NCBI RefSeq assembly: GCF_004769405.1
Contig: NZ_RQES01000003.1
Coordinates: forward strand, 1-20,060
DNA: 20,060 nucleotides
From: Leptospira selangorensis
GTDB lineage: Bacteria; Spirochaetota; Leptospiria; Leptospirales; Leptospiraceae
Reading direction: 5' to 3'
The notes under the pieces were generated by a model, which saw nothing but the letters and a program-made list of their open reading frames with translations, ran no database searches and was not told the origin of the DNA. Position 1 is the stretch's first letter. Each line of letters begins with the position of its first letter. The position numbers and the translations under genes are program-made. This document shows positions 19,965-20,060 of this stretch, in pieces.

Positions 19965-20060
19965 TTGATAGTTTCTTTTAAACACAAGGGCCTTGAACAT
20001 TTTTTTGAAACAGGCAGTAAGAAAGGAATACAAGCAGATCACGCTAGTAAATTAGCAAGG
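19965..20060 (+). CDS. higB: HigB-family toxin, N-terminal part (C23)
   Basis: The frame runs off the window after 32 residues. The start is a TTG at 19965; upstream in frame there is only a stop and no ATG. The visible protein reads IVSFKHKGLEHFFETGSKKG, then IQADHASKLAR. This is the typical opening of HigB/RelE-type toxins, whose first strand is followed by K-G-L-x-x-F-F-x-T-G and then I-x-x-x-H-x-x-K-L. HigB cleaves mRNA on the ribosome and is neutralised by HigA, expected just downstream. The cassette has its own promoter and operator. Confidence 0.85.
   Translation, partial: MIVSFKHKGLEHFFETGSKKGIQADHASKLAR

Larger units (their letters stand above)
1..20060 (+). mobile_element. Integron gene-cassette array (interior segment)
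   Basis: Twenty-three related GC-rich repeats of 139-173 bp, all in one orientation, alternate with unrelated AT-rich single-gene segments. Each repeat begins with a RYYYAAC-like box and ends with a GTTRRRY-like box, the outer boxes of attC sites. Cassette edges are placed at the G/TT crossover point of each R' box. They are confirmed because the R'' box closing a cassette is the exact reverse complement of the R' box opening the same cassette. Twenty-two cassettes are complete, and both window edges cut a cassette. No integrase gene or attI is visible. Apart from one HTH gene in C5, all accepted genes lie on the plus strand, as expected for an array. Confidence 0.95.

Overview
The window is an uninterrupted stretch of an integron cassette array. 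I see 23 attC recombination sites (named attC1 to attC23 here), all in the same orientation. They bound 22 complete gene cassettes (C1 to C22, 458 to 1984 bp each) and two partial cassettes, C0 at the left edge and C23 at the right edge. Each attC is 139-173 bp, GC-rich and partly palindromic. It opens with a RYYYAAC-type R'' box and closes with a GTTRRRY-type R' box. The cassette bodies are AT-rich. No integrase, attI or housekeeping gene is present, so this is the interior of a large sedentary-type array or a stretch lacking an integrase. With standard array polarity an integrase would lie to the left.

Organism: AT-rich bodies, exported proteins with loose FxFC/FxxC lipobox-like signals and the particular attC sequence suggest a spirochaete, most likely Leptospira or a relative. 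This rests on general recollection and is only moderately certain.

Layout: C0 end of higA antitoxin; C1 lipoprotein-like; C2 unknown 245 aa protein; C3 unknown 388 aa protein; C4 helical DUF5677/HEPN-like protein; C5 (largest) membrane-anchored protein plus two divergent HTH regulators over a perfect 10-bp inverted repeat; C6 brnT-brnA toxin-antitoxin pair; C7 small protein behind a structured leader; C8 zinc-ribbon DUF4145 protein; C9 membrane protein; C10 two-gene unit (2-TM protein plus small beta-barrel-like protein); C11 exported protein; C12 PD-(D/E)XK nuclease-like; C13 membrane-anchored protein; C14 membrane-anchored coiled coil; C15 YcxB-like membrane protein; C16 no convincing gene, candidate structured RNA; C17 GIY-YIG nuclease-like; C18 and C19 small unknown proteins; C20 HEPN-like protein with an RX4H motif; C21 exported protein; C22 second zinc-ribbon DUF4145 protein; C23 start of higB toxin with its promoter and palindromic operator.

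How it fits together: cassettes are independent units. Nearly all carry one forward gene whose start lies a few to about 200 bases after an attC and whose stop lies just before the next one; three genes stop inside the R'' box. The toxin-antitoxin cassettes carry their own promoters. The gene content (toxin-antitoxin pairs, nuclease folds, HEPN-like proteins, small membrane proteins) fits an addiction and anti-phage repertoire, but function is proven for none.

The most striking signal is not a gene. In every complete cassette, the first 17-22 bases are the reverse complement of its last 17-22 bases before the L'' side of its attC, well beyond the 7-base R boxes. A mismatch recurs at a fixed place: A facing C on the top strand, which is a T.G wobble on the bottom strand, the strand integron integrases use. 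A circular cassette would therefore fold an attC hairpin extended by roughly 10-15 base pairs, more stable on the bottom strand. The rule also fixes cassette boundaries and predicts that C0 and C23 are copies of one higBA cassette.
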